64,000 bases of DNA from Sphingobacteriales bacterium (GTDB taxonomy: Bacteria > Bacteroidota > Bacteroidia > UKL13-3), in contig JAJTEN010000007.1 of the NCBI GenBank assembly GCA_021298155.1, positions 1 through 64,000 on the forward strand, given 5' to 3'. The position numbers and the translations under genes are program-made. The stretch's first letter is position 1. Every line of letters begins with the position of its first letter. The notes beneath the pieces were generated by a model that saw nothing but the letters and a program-made list of their open reading frames with translations, did no database searches and was not told the origin of the DNA. Positions 35,892 through 44,706 of this stretch are shown here, piece after piece.

Positions 35892-36716
35892 ATGCAATCA
35901 AAATATAATTGGACTACCATTAAGGAATACAAGGAAATTTTATTTCAATTTTATGATGGAATCGCTAAAATTAGCATCAATCGTCCTCAGGTGCACAACG
36001 CATTTACGCCACTTACCGTTAAGGAAATGAGTGAGGCGATGGAATTGGCTCGCCAAGATGAGGCCGTGTATTGTGTAATTTTAACTGGAGAGGGCGGTCA
36101 AGCTTTTTGTAGTGGTGGAGATCAAAGTGTGCGCGGTCATGGTGGCTACGTGGGCGATGATGGTGTTCCACGTTTAAATGTATTGGATTTGCAAATGCAA
36201 ATTCGCCGCATTCCCAAGCCAGTAATTGCCATGGTGGCTGGTTATGCCATTGGTGGCGGACATGTATTGCATGTTATATGCGACCTAACTATAGCTGCAG
36301 AAAACGCTAAATTTGGTCAAACCGGACCTAAAGTTGGTAGTTTTGATGGAGGTTTTGGTGCTAGCTATTTGGCAAGATTAGTTGGCCAAAAGAAAGCCAG
36401 AGAAATTTGGTTTTTGTGCGACCAATACAATGCGCAGGAAGCATTAGACATGGGTCTAGTAAATAAAGTAGTGCCCCTAGAAATGCTTGAGGATGCCACA
36501 ATTGAATGGTGCAAGAAAATTATGGAAAAGAGTCCGATTGCCCTTCGCATGTTAAAAAGCGCGTTTAATGCAGAATTAGATGGCCAGGCAGGTATACAAG
36601 AATTAGCTGGAAATGCTACCCTTTTATATTATTTAAGTGATGAGGCCAAGGAAGGTAAAAACTCCTTTTTAGAAAAACGAAAACCAGATTTTAAGAAATT
36701 TCCGAAGTTTCCATAA
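35892..36716 (+). CDS. menB: 1,4-dihydroxy-2-naphthoyl-CoA synthase
   Basis: A 274-residue crotonase-fold enzyme that closes the second ring of the menaquinone precursor. Diagnostic features are [53 protein letters not shown], and [20 protein letters not shown], a MenB-specific segment with the active-site Gly and Asp. The C-terminal ending [16 protein letters not shown] is typical. It follows menD in the same orientation and ends at a strong bidirectional terminator. Confidence 0.95.
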   Translation: MQSKYNWTTIKEYKEILFQFYDGIAKISINRPQVHNAFTPLTVKEMSEAMELARQDEAVYCVILTGEGGQAFCSGGDQSVRGHGGYVGDDGVPRLNVLDLQMQIRRIPKPVIAMVAGYAIGGGHVLHVICDLTIAAENAKFGQTGPKVGSFDGGFGASYLARLVGQKKAREIWFLCDQYNAQEALDMGLVNKVVPLEMLEDATIEWCKKIMEKSPIALRMLKSAFNAELDGQAGIQELAGNATLLYYLSDEAKEGKNSFLEKRKPDFKKFPKFP

Positions 36717-36717
36717 C

Positions 36718-36748
36718 AAAAAAGGGTGTTCAATGAACACCCTTTTTT
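36718..36748. terminator. Bidirectional Rho-independent terminator
   Basis: AAAAAAGGGTGTT-CAAT-GAACACCCTTTTTT has a perfect GC-rich stem with A- and T-runs on both sides. It serves menB and the convergent methyltransferase gene, whose TGA stop lies in the hairpin. Confidence 0.9.
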
Positions 36749-37560
36749 AATTCTAATAAAACTCCGTTTCCATTGGTTTTAGGCAATATAAAATCTATTC
36801 CCATAAAACATATAATAAATGGAAAACAAATGGGGAATAACAACACCGCTATTATTTTTAATAAGTTGGTACCAGAAAAAATTATGGTGCTGAGTGAATT
36901 TAATATTTCGTGACTTAATTTTCCAAAATAGCCATAGGTATAAGTTTTGTGTTGAACACTAAATCCTGCCTCTTTAAGTTTAAACAACAAATCATCTTCG
37001 CTATATACGCGCTTGCGCTTATTAATGGTTTCATAATGTTGCCATCTTATCAAAATCTGTTTATATACAGCAGTTAGTATAATGCCATTAATTGGCACAT
37101 ATAAGAGCAAAGTTGCGCCTGGTTTTAAACTTTGATATATGTTTAATAAGGCTGCCATATCATTTTCTAAATATTGCATAACTCCCACGCAAATACCTAA
37201 GTCGGCTTGCTCCGTAAAGGCATTATGTTCTAAGTCTACCAAAGAGGCCTTTAAATTTGAATACCCTAATGCCTCACAAAATAGGATATTGCTATCCCGA
37301 TTATCGAGCGCATAAAAAGTTTTTTGAGGATAACTATTACAAAAAGGCACCAAATATTGTGCTTCACCTGCCCCAAAATCTGCAATTAAGGCAGCTTTAT
37401 CTGATGCCTTTACTAAACGCTTCCAGGCGCGCATTACATATATTTTGCGCAGTTGCGTTGCGTAATTAAAAATATAAATTATTCGAATTAAGCGCGGAAA
37501 GATTAGCAATACCTTAGGATATTGGTATGCTAAAATATTTAGTTTAGGTTCCTCACTCAT
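36730..37560 (-). CDS. Class I SAM-dependent methyltransferase with C-terminal membrane segment
   Basis: A 276-residue protein. A Rossmann-type AdoMet-binding motif is seen in ALIADFGAGEAQYLVPF, followed by YALDNRDSNILF (motif II acidic loop) and ADLGICVGVMQYLEND (motif IV). About residues 235-260 are strongly hydrophobic (IIAVLLFPICFPFIICFMGI), suggesting membrane attachment at the C-terminus. The substrate is unknown; lipid or glycolipid methylation is a guess from the anchor. It is first of a minus-strand block and separated from the Nudix gene by 24 bp. Confidence 0.75.
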   Translation of the reverse strand: MSEEPKLNILAYQYPKVLLIFPRLIRIIYIFNYATQLRKIYVMRAWKRLVKASDKAALIADFGAGEAQYLVPFCNSYPQKTFYALDNRDSNILFCEALGYSNLKASLVDLEHNAFTEQADLGICVGVMQYLENDMAALLNIYQSLKPGATLLLYVPINGIILTAVYKQILIRWQHYETINKRKRVYSEDDLLFKLKEAGFSVQHKTYTYGYFGKLSHEILNSLSTIIFSGTNLLKIIAVLLFPICFPFIICFMGIDFILPKTNGNGVLLELKKGVH

Positions 37561-37584
37561 ATGATCTAGAAATGAGCACTACAC

Positions 37585-38142
37585 TCAAACATTGTCTAGC
37601 ATAATCTTCAATTTAAGAACAGCAGCAATAGTCATGGCATCTGTAATCTCACCATTCATTACCCATTCAAAAAGACGCTCAAATGGTATTTTTTTTACGC
37701 TCAATGCTTCTGTTTCCTCTGGTTCTGCATGGGTAAAACTTAGGTTTCTAGCTACATATAAAATGGCATGCTCATCTGTTGCTGAATTACTTAAATCCAT
37801 TTCCAAAATTTTTTGCCAATCTTTGGCAATAATGCCACACTCCTCCAGCAATTCTCTCTGGGCAGATAAGAGTGGGTCTATACCTAATTTGCCTCCTCCC
37901 TCAGGTATTTCCCACGAATATTTCTGTAAAGGATACCTATACTGCCCAACTATCCAAGTATTATTATTTTCATCTAAAGGAATAACACCTATTGCTAAAT
38001 GTTTAAAGTGAACCAAGCCATAAATCCCTTCTGTACCAGCTGGTGTGAGTACTTCATGGTGCTTTACCTCAATCCAGTTATTTTGGTATACCACCTCACT
38101 GGTTTTCGTTACCCAAGGATTTATTGCATCTGTATTACTCAC
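37585..38142 (-). CDS. Nudix hydrolase (ADP-ribose pyrophosphatase-like)
   Basis: A 185-residue Nudix protein, probably hydrolysing ADP-ribose or a similar nucleoside diphosphate derivative. The Nudix box reads GGKLGIDPLLSAQRELLEEC followed by GI. The REx2EExG half with the metal-binding glutamates is intact, but the first glutamate (the E of G-x5-E) is replaced by Ile. The N-terminal WIVGQYRYPLQKYSWEIPEG matches the ADPRase subfamily. It overlaps nothing and lies between the methyltransferase and the haem-binding gene. Confidence 0.85.
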   Translation of the reverse strand: MSNTDAINPWVTKTSEVVYQNNWIEVKHHEVLTPAGTEGIYGLVHFKHLAIGVIPLDENNNTWIVGQYRYPLQKYSWEIPEGGGKLGIDPLLSAQRELLEECGIIAKDWQKILEMDLSNSATDEHAILYVARNLSFTHAEPEETEALSVKKIPFERLFEWVMNGEITDAMTIAAVLKLKIMLDNV

Positions 38143-38173
38143 AAGGCTAATTTAATTCGTAATTATTAATTCA

Positions 38174-38626
38174 TCACTCATAATTCTTCTTCGCCCAAGC
38201 AAGCAAAGCTGCTTTTTGAACAGGCGTTAAAATGGCATCTTTATGCACCCAAGTATACGATGGCAAAGGCATTTCATCTTCTTCTAATTCTTCAACTATC
38301 TCCTTAAATTTTTTAGCTTTACGCTTTTCGGTATACAATTTAAACTCAGAAAAATTTAATTCTTTTTTACCTTCATCTACATGATCTTTTAACCAAAAAC
38401 CAAATGGTTGTATACTGGCATACCAAGGGTATTTGGTAGCATTACTGTGACAATCAAAACAGCTATTACTCAAAATTTCTTGCACATCTGCAGGTACAAC
38501 AACGGTGTGTGCAATATCATTTTCACCCAAAGACTCACCCAAATTTCTCTTTGGCTGAATAAATTGTATCACTACAAATAGGGATGCCAACAAAATGGCA
38601 ATCTTTTTGGGCAAGGAAGAATTCAT
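38174..38626 (-). CDS. Haem-binding domain protein (Haem_bd, CxxCH)
   Basis: A 150-residue protein with an N-terminal membrane or signal segment (KKIAILLASLFVVIQF) and a single c-type haem site, NSCFDCHSNATKYPWYASIQ. This is the Haem_bd family signature, which continues with FGFWLKDHVDEGKKELNFSE and the final helix TPVQKAALLAWAKKN. It is probably a periplasmic, membrane-tethered cytochrome-like protein of unknown partner. It starts one base after the transketolase C-terminal subunit stop, hence the same transcript. Confidence 0.85.
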   Translation of the reverse strand: MNSSLPKKIAILLASLFVVIQFIQPKRNLGESLGENDIAHTVVVPADVQEILSNSCFDCHSNATKYPWYASIQPFGFWLKDHVDEGKKELNFSEFKLYTEKRKAKKFKEIVEELEEDEMPLPSYTWVHKDAILTPVQKAALLAWAKKNYE

Positions 38627-38627
38627 G

Positions 38628-39581
38628 TTATTTACGTTTTAATACGGCCTGAACTGCAGCCACAATATTACTGCTTTCTAAGCCATACTTTTTCATTAAA
38701 TCATCTGGCGTTCCGCTTTCGCCAAAGCTATCGTTTACAGCTACCATTTCTAGCGGAGTAGGATTTTTTCTTGCCAATAATTGTGCAATGCTATCTCCCA
38801 AACCACCATTCATCTGATGCTCTTCAGCTGTTACCACACAACGTGTTTTAGCAACCGATTTTAATACAGCTTCTTCATCTAAAGGTTTAATGGTATGAAT
38901 ATTTATTATTTCTGCATCTATACCCATTTCTGCTAAAGCGTGTCCGGCCTCAATCGCTTTCCAAACTAAATGACCCGTAGCAAAAATAGAAACATCCTTA
39001 CCTTCATTTAATAGCAAAGCTTTACCTATCTCAAATGGCGCATCAGCTTCGGTAAAATTTGGAACTGCCGGGCGGCCAAAACGCAGATAAACCGGACCAT
39101 CATAATTGGCAATAGCGATGGTTGCAGCTTTGGTTTGGTTATAATCACAAGGGTTAATAACCACCATTCCTGGTAACATTTTCATTAAACCTAAATCTTC
39201 TAATATTTGATGTGTTGCACCATCTTCACCTAAAGTAATACCTGCGTGCGATGCACAAATTTTTACATTTTTACCGCTATAAGCAATACTTTGACGTATT
39301 TGATCGTAAACCCTTCCTGTACTAAAATTAGCAAAAGTACCTGTAAATGGAATCCATCCACCAATGGTTAAACCTGCTGCTACACCCATCATATTTGCTT
39401 CGGCAATACCTACCTGAAAGAAACGTTCTGGATGGTCTTTTTGAAAAGCATCCATCTTTAATGAACCTGTTAAATCTGCACAGAGGGCAACCACTTTCGG
39501 ATTGGTTTTTCCTAACTCAGATAATCCTGCACCAAATCCACTTCTGGTGTCTTTTACATTTTGTATATCAAACTTTTTCAT
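38628..39581 (-). CDS. tkt: Transketolase, C-terminal (pyrimidine-binding and C-domain) subunit
   Basis: A 317-residue protein covering the second half of transketolase. The Pyr domain shows RFFQVGIAEANMMGVAAGLT with the catalytic Glu, then GITLGEDGATHQILEDLGLM; the C-domain has VVTAEEHQMNGGLGDSI. With the separate N-terminal subunit (40983-41834) it would form a complete enzyme of the pentose phosphate pathway. The vWA gene (39590-40966) lies between the two subunits with gaps of only 8 and 16 bases. A 1-deoxyxylulose-5-phosphate synthase-like role is less likely because of the split transketolase layout. Confidence 0.88.
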   Translation of the reverse strand: MKKFDIQNVKDTRSGFGAGLSELGKTNPKVVALCADLTGSLKMDAFQKDHPERFFQVGIAEANMMGVAAGLTIGGWIPFTGTFANFSTGRVYDQIRQSIAYSGKNVKICASHAGITLGEDGATHQILEDLGLMKMLPGMVVINPCDYNQTKAATIAIANYDGPVYLRFGRPAVPNFTEADAPFEIGKALLLNEGKDVSIFATGHLVWKAIEAGHALAEMGIDAEIINIHTIKPLDEEAVLKSVAKTRCVVTAEEHQMNGGLGDSIAQLLARKNPTPLEMVAVNDSFGESGTPDDLMKKYGLESSNIVAAVQAVLKRK

Positions 39582-39589
39582 TGCGTAAT

Positions 39590-40966
39590 TTAATTTAAAG
39601 TAATATTAGTTGCTTGTCCGCTTGTAATTTTAAATACCCTTTCAAAAGTAAAACTACTTTTACTGGCACCCTTTGCGCGGTATATCAATTTATAATCTCC
39701 CGGTTGCATTACCAGTACATTATTTCGTTTCTCTACCGGAAATTTATAAACCCAAACCAACTCATTTCTGATGGTTTGGTATACATCTGCATAATAGTCT
39801 TGAGCAGGTGCATTTACCACTAATTTTCCTGGTTGAGGCAGCTGTAAGGTGGTGGTATAACTTTGGTCGATACTTATTTCTCTTACCATTCTAGGTATGC
39901 TTAAAACCTCCACATCATATTTACCTACCAAGTATTTTTCCTTGGTATTCCCATCTTGCACATGCAAGGTTTTGTCTGACCCTTTTTGCCGAACCAAGAA
40001 TTGTAATCCATTGTAATTGGTAAGTCCGTCAACTTTTACCATGAGTTGCCCTTGAGGCGCATCAACACCAATAATGGTATGCTTCCCAGGCGAAACATCA
40101 ATATTTTCTTTAACCACAGGTGGTATGGTATGCACCACCATTCTATATCTGTATACAGGATCTAAGTTTATTGTATCTGGATTACCGCGTTCATTAATTG
40201 TATGCATATAATTGTACAACAATTGCCCCGAATTCATATCATAAAAACTCATATTCACATTGGTTTCAGTAGGCTTACTGAAAACATCCAACAAATTCAC
40301 TTGTGCCGTTGTATTGTTTAAAGCTTGCGAAACCACAATTTTTAACGCATCATCAAAACCTTGCTCCGTATTGGCATCGTAATACCTACCCACACATTCA
40401 AAAGCTTTTTTAAAATCTTCGGTTGAACCTAAACCAATAATGAAAGGCTTTAAAATTACACCCTGACTTTGCAAAGCTTCAGATACTGCACAAGGATCGC
40501 CCTGACATTCCTCAATACCATCTGTAATCAAAATAATTACATTTCGCGTATAAGGTTCTTTTGGAAAATCATAGGCAGATTGCAATAATGAATGGGCAAT
40601 TAAAGTAGTTCCTTTGGGTGTAATTGCTTGGATTCTATTTTTAACTTCCTCAAAATTGCCTTTTCTAAATGGAACTTCTAATCGTGTATCTTTACAATTA
40701 CGCTGATTAGGAGGAGAAGTGTGTCCGTATACCCTTAAAGCTATTTCTAAATTTGGGGTGCCAACTAAACTATCTATCGTTTTTCCCAATAATCTGCGCG
40801 CCACATTAATCCTAGTATCATTATCCATGCGGGCATACATACTTCCGCTGGCATCCAATAAAAATAAAATGCGCGTTTTAATTGGACGCGTAGTTTGGGC
40901 ATGCATGTTTTGGCAACCAAAAGCAAGCAATATCAAAACAAAAACAAATTTTGAAAACGTATTCAT
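39590..40966 (-). CDS. Exported von Willebrand factor A domain protein
   Basis: A 458-residue protein with signal peptide (MNTFSKFVFVLILLAFGCQNMHAQ). The vWA domain (about 30-225) has a complete MIDAS: FLLDASGSMYARM, the threonine in KGTTLIAHSL, and ILITDGIEECQGD. The rest is beta-rich, possibly Ig-like or carboxypeptidase-regulatory-like repeats (GQLMVKVDGLTNYNGLQF, GKYDVEVLSIP). It should be periplasmic or surface-exposed and bind a metal-dependent protein ligand. Its position between the two halves of transketolase is unexpected for an envelope protein; see findings. Confidence 0.85.
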   Translation of the reverse strand: MNTFSKFVFVLILLAFGCQNMHAQTTRPIKTRILFLLDASGSMYARMDNDTRINVARRLLGKTIDSLVGTPNLEIALRVYGHTSPPNQRNCKDTRLEVPFRKGNFEEVKNRIQAITPKGTTLIAHSLLQSAYDFPKEPYTRNVIILITDGIEECQGDPCAVSEALQSQGVILKPFIIGLGSTEDFKKAFECVGRYYDANTEQGFDDALKIVVSQALNNTTAQVNLLDVFSKPTETNVNMSFYDMNSGQLLYNYMHTINERGNPDTINLDPVYRYRMVVHTIPPVVKENIDVSPGKHTIIGVDAPQGQLMVKVDGLTNYNGLQFLVRQKGSDKTLHVQDGNTKEKYLVGKYDVEVLSIPRMVREISIDQSYTTTLQLPQPGKLVVNAPAQDYYADVYQTIRNELVWVYKFPVEKRNNVLVMQPGDYKLIYRAKGASKSSFTFERVFKITSGQATNITLN

Positions 40967-40982
40967 GCCCAGTTAACGAATG

Positions 40983-41834
40983 CTAATAGTCGCCTATTGT
41001 TTCTGGCAATTGCGATAAGGCATTTGCTAATTCAGCGTCGTTTGGTGCAACCCCATGCCATTTATGACTACCCATCATAAAATCAACTGGATAGCCCATT
41101 TCGGTCTTCATTACAATAAAAATTGGCTTACCCTGACCACTTTTTGCTTTAGCCTGAGCCAAGGTATCTAACACATTTTGCATATTGTGGCCATCCATGT
41201 ATAAAATTTCCCAACCAAAAGCTTTCACTTTTTCAGCAATATCATCGCCTAAACCCATTACCTCTTTGGTAGAACCATCTATCTGTTGTCCGTTATAATC
41301 AATAGTTACAATTAGGTTATCAATTTTATGGTGCGCAGCAAACATAAGGGCCTCCCAGTTCTGACCTTCCTGTATTTCACCATCGCCCATCAATACGTAT
41401 ACTAGGTGTGTATCCTGATTCAATTTTTTAGATAAAGCTGCTCCCGCTGCAACAGAAATCCCTTGTCCCAAAGATCCTGATGCCACACGTACACCCGGTA
41501 ATTCTTCGTGGGTGGTTGGGTGACCTTGTAAACGGGTATTTAGTTTTCTAAATGTCTTTAACTCCTCAACTGGGAAATAACCAGCACGTGCTAAAACACT
41601 ATAGAAAACAGGAGAAATATGCCCATTAGAAAGAAAGAAAATATCCTCATTTAAACCATCCATCCTAAAATCTGGGTTGTGATCCATAACATTAAAATAC
41701 AGTGCCGCCAAAAAATCGGCGCACCCCAAAGATCCGCCTGGGTGTCCGCTTTTGCATCCATGCACCATGCGAAGGATATCTCGACGTATTTGTGAAGTTA
41801 ATTTGCTGATTTCTTGAGCACTAAGTTTGTTCAT
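40983..41834 (-). CDS. tkt: Transketolase, N-terminal (TPP-binding) subunit
   Basis: I start it at the ATG at 41834 (MNKLSAQEISKLTSQIRRDI), giving 283 residues; the longer track start adds an unrelated hydrophobic stretch. It holds the TPP pyrophosphate domain: HGCKSGHPGGSLGCADFLAA, GSLGQGISVAAGAALS, and VLMGDGEIQEGQNWEALMFA (GDG...N motif). It is the partner of the C-terminal subunit at 38628-39581. The two sum to about 600 residues, slightly less than one-chain transketolases (about 660). It starts the four-gene run tktN, vWA, tktC, Haem_bd. Confidence 0.9.
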   Translation of the reverse strand: MNKLSAQEISKLTSQIRRDILRMVHGCKSGHPGGSLGCADFLAALYFNVMDHNPDFRMDGLNEDIFFLSNGHISPVFYSVLARAGYFPVEELKTFRKLNTRLQGHPTTHEELPGVRVASGSLGQGISVAAGAALSKKLNQDTHLVYVLMGDGEIQEGQNWEALMFAAHHKIDNLIVTIDYNGQQIDGSTKEVMGLGDDIAEKVKAFGWEILYMDGHNMQNVLDTLAQAKAKSGQGKPIFIVMKTEMGYPVDFMMGSHKWHGVAPNDAELANALSQLPETIGDY

Positions 41835-41932
41835 GGTTGTCAAATATGAGAATGAAAGCAACAAAAGTACAAAGTTATGCCGAGCTTTAAAAGCATGTAT
41901 CAATTAATCCATAAATTTAACACATGAAAATT

Positions 41933-44518
41933 TTAGGGGTTTATGATTGGGAAATGTATGACAAACTCGGTTCCATGATTAAGCTTGCTATCAACCGTAA
42001 TTCTTCCTCCTAATGTCTCCACTTGCGATTTAACCATATACAATCCCATTCCTCTTCCTTCGGTATGGTAATGAAAACGCTTATAAAGCATAAAAAGTTG
42101 GTCACCTTTTTTCTCTAAATCAATCCCTAATCCATTGTCTTTAAAAGAAATTTTTAAACCTTCTTTCGTTATCCAACTTTTAATTTTTATGGCAGGCGCC
42201 AAATTTGGCTGTTTGTACTTGATAGCATTACTGATCAGATTGTAAAATATACTGTATAAATACGTTTTTACAGTCGACATTTGATTTATTTCAGTAAAAT
42301 CAGTGGTTAATGAAACGTTTTCATCGGTAATAATATGTGATATACTTTGACTAATTTCAGCAACAATGGCTGAAAATGAAACAGAAACATGTGGCTCGTT
42401 AATCTCCCTTTTCTTTTGTAAAATATAGTTTAAATCTCTTATAACTGTATCTAAAGCTGTAGCCGATTTATTTAAACCCATTACAAGTGCTTCTTTGGCA
42501 TCTTGATTTAGGTCTTCAGAAATTAACATATCACTGGTTCCAAGTATATTGGCAACAGGCGCTCTTAAATTATGTGATACAATAAAAGAAAATTGCTCTA
42601 AGTCCCTATTCCTTTGAACTAAATCTTCCAACACCCTTACTTTCTCTTGCTCAAGTAATTTTTTCTCTGTTATATCTTTAATTACCTTACTTAATCCAAT
42701 AATTTTACCTTCTTTACTAAAAATAGCAGAAATAGAAATAGACACATTAATGGTCTTGCCTTCTTTGGTTATTCTGCAGGTTTCAAATTGGCTAATCGTT
42801 TCACCGTTGAGTAGTTTTTGCATAAAACTATCTTCTTCATGTACATAATCTGAACCAACTATGATAGATTCATGTTTGCCAAGGATTTCATCTGAATTAT
42901 ACCCAAAAATTCTTGTAGCACTTGGATTCCAAGAAGTAATAAATCCATCCAAATTTTTTGAAATAATAGCATCTTCTGATGATTCAATGATTAGCGCTGC
43001 TAAAGCAAGTTTTTTGGCACTTTGTTCTGCTTTCAATTTGGCAATCAACAACTCTTGTTCTTCTAATTTCCGAGTAGTTATATCCCTATAATTTATAGCC
43101 ATAGCGGCAACACTTTCATCATGCAGTAAGTTTTTTACTGATCCTTCTATCCAAATATAATGGGCTTGATTTTTTAAAATCCGTGCCTGAAAATTAAATG
43201 AATCATCAGGCTGTTTGATAGATTGATTCAGTATTGCGTTAATTTCATCAATGTCGTTTGGATGGATAAAATCTAAAATTTTGCTGCCAAGGTAATTTTC
43301 ATAACTACTATCTAGCAGTAGGGCACTATTTGGACTCTGATATTGAATTTCTAATTTTTCGCTTAACAAAATAATTGTATCACTAATACTCTCCAATAAT
43401 TTATGAAATCTCTGCTCATTGGTCTTGAGTTTTACTTCGGCCAAATACTTTTCAGTAATATCCGTAACAAAAATCATAAGTCGACTAACATTACTGCCTA
43501 TAGGCATAGGTATTATTCTAACTTTAGCCCAATACTTTTGGAATAAATTAATTTCAAAATCGGATGATAAATTAGTATCAAAACAGCGTTGAATATGGCT
43601 TATAACAAAATCCTTGATTGAGTTTGGTAGTAATTTCTTTAAATTCCTACCAATTAGTTCATCTTTTAAAAAGACATTACCAACTCCTTTATTTACTACA
43701 ATAATTTGAAAGTTCGCATTTAATAAAAAAATCAAATCTGGCGCATTTTCAAATTGAAATTTAAATAATTCTTCTGCATCGCTTTTATCTGAAACATTCT
43801 TTTTAACAAAGATCAAACCTCCAACAGAATTATCAATTTTATACCAAGGTCTTATTTCCCAATTTACAGATATAAAATCTTCTTTTCGCTTACTAATACA
43901 ATCTTTGGTACAGGTAAATATTTTCCCATTTAAACAGTTAGTATATACCTCTTGCCATTCTTCGGATGTATCAGGGAAAATAGCAATATGTGATTTGCCT
44001 AAAATACTTGAATCGGTTTCCTTAAAATCTGCCTGCCAATTTTTGTTTGCCATTAAATAGCACAAATTTGCGTCCACAACTGCAATTGAATCCAATTCGT
44101 GTGCGGCTGATACCTTGCTATATAAATCTATCGGTGATGTGAATCGAATATCTTCTTGCTTACGTTTAATAATCTTTGTAATCAATAAATTCGGATCTAA
44201 ATAGGTATGATTTGCTTGAATTTCATAACCTACACTCCCAGATGCAAAATAATCTGAAAAAACACTTTGCTTATTGGCAAAACTATGATTTAATTCAGCA
44301 CAGATATCACCGCCTACCCCAAAAAGTCTACTCGCCCTACTCCCAATTTCTATTAAACTAGCGATTTTATTTTTCTCGTTTGAAGTACCCAAGCCAATAG
44401 CAATTAAAATAAAATCAGTATCAACCCTCAGCCAAGTAAAAACTACTTCTCCATCATGTTGCTCAGACTCAAAAAAGTCTGGGTAATGCATAAATTTATT
44501 TAAATGAGTTTGTTCCAT
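41933..44518 (-). CDS. Multi-PAS sensor histidine kinase
   Basis: An 861-residue cytosolic kinase with no transmembrane segment seen. After an unassigned N-terminus, four PAS-like domains are readable at roughly 140-240, 250-360, 365-485 and 500-620; the last two contain IRDITTRK- and IKDITEKK-type PAC ends. The H-box is FSFIVSHNLRAPVANILGTS (about residue 645). The ATPase boxes are YNLISNAIKYK (N), KDNGLGIDLEKKGD (G1) and GRGMGLYMVKSQVETLGG (G2). The HNLRAP H-box is usual in Bacteroidota PAS kinases. No response regulator is adjacent, so it is an orphan with unknown stimulus. Confidence 0.9.
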   Translation of the reverse strand: MEQTHLNKFMHYPDFFESEQHDGEVVFTWLRVDTDFILIAIGLGTSNEKNKIASLIEIGSRASRLFGVGGDICAELNHSFANKQSVFSDYFASGSVGYEIQANHTYLDPNLLITKIIKRKQEDIRFTSPIDLYSKVSAAHELDSIAVVDANLCYLMANKNWQADFKETDSSILGKSHIAIFPDTSEEWQEVYTNCLNGKIFTCTKDCISKRKEDFISVNWEIRPWYKIDNSVGGLIFVKKNVSDKSDAEELFKFQFENAPDLIFLLNANFQIIVVNKGVGNVFLKDELIGRNLKKLLPNSIKDFVISHIQRCFDTNLSSDFEINLFQKYWAKVRIIPMPIGSNVSRLMIFVTDITEKYLAEVKLKTNEQRFHKLLESISDTIILLSEKLEIQYQSPNSALLLDSSYENYLGSKILDFIHPNDIDEINAILNQSIKQPDDSFNFQARILKNQAHYIWIEGSVKNLLHDESVAAMAINYRDITTRKLEEQELLIAKLKAEQSAKKLALAALIIESSEDAIISKNLDGFITSWNPSATRIFGYNSDEILGKHESIIVGSDYVHEEDSFMQKLLNGETISQFETCRITKEGKTINVSISISAIFSKEGKIIGLSKVIKDITEKKLLEQEKVRVLEDLVQRNRDLEQFSFIVSHNLRAPVANILGTSDMLISEDLNQDAKEALVMGLNKSATALDTVIRDLNYILQKKREINEPHVSVSFSAIVAEISQSISHIITDENVSLTTDFTEINQMSTVKTYLYSIFYNLISNAIKYKQPNLAPAIKIKSWITKEGLKISFKDNGLGIDLEKKGDQLFMLYKRFHYHTEGRGMGLYMVKSQVETLGGRITVDSKLNHGTEFVIHFPIINP

Positions 44519-44672
44519 TTCAAAGATTTAGCCTTGTGTACTTTTACTAAATTAAAATGTAAAATAAAGAAAAGTTTTGATTTACATCTTTACCTATTCA
44601 TTTTTTATGCAAAATATTATTTCAAAATGAGCTAATACGCATTACATATAGGTATATCCTTAAGAAATTATT

Positions 44673-44680
44673 TACCTTTG
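44673..44680 (+). promoter_or_regulatory. Putative -7 box TACCTTTG upstream of the FAD oxidoreductase
   Basis: Fits TAnnTTTG and lies 26 bases before the ATG. A second identical word at 44698-44705 ends directly before the ATG and could be an alternative, leaderless promoter. Confidence 0.35.
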
Positions 44681-44706
44681 CTTTTCTCAAGGATAAATAC
44701 CTTTGC

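Noticed and set aside
40983-41834. Split transketolase read as 1-deoxyxylulose-5-phosphate synthase or a pyruvate dehydrogenase E1 pair
   Set aside because: The TPP domain motifs (GHPGGSLGCADFL) and the subunit order match the transketolase N/C pair, and the lengths fit that split form.
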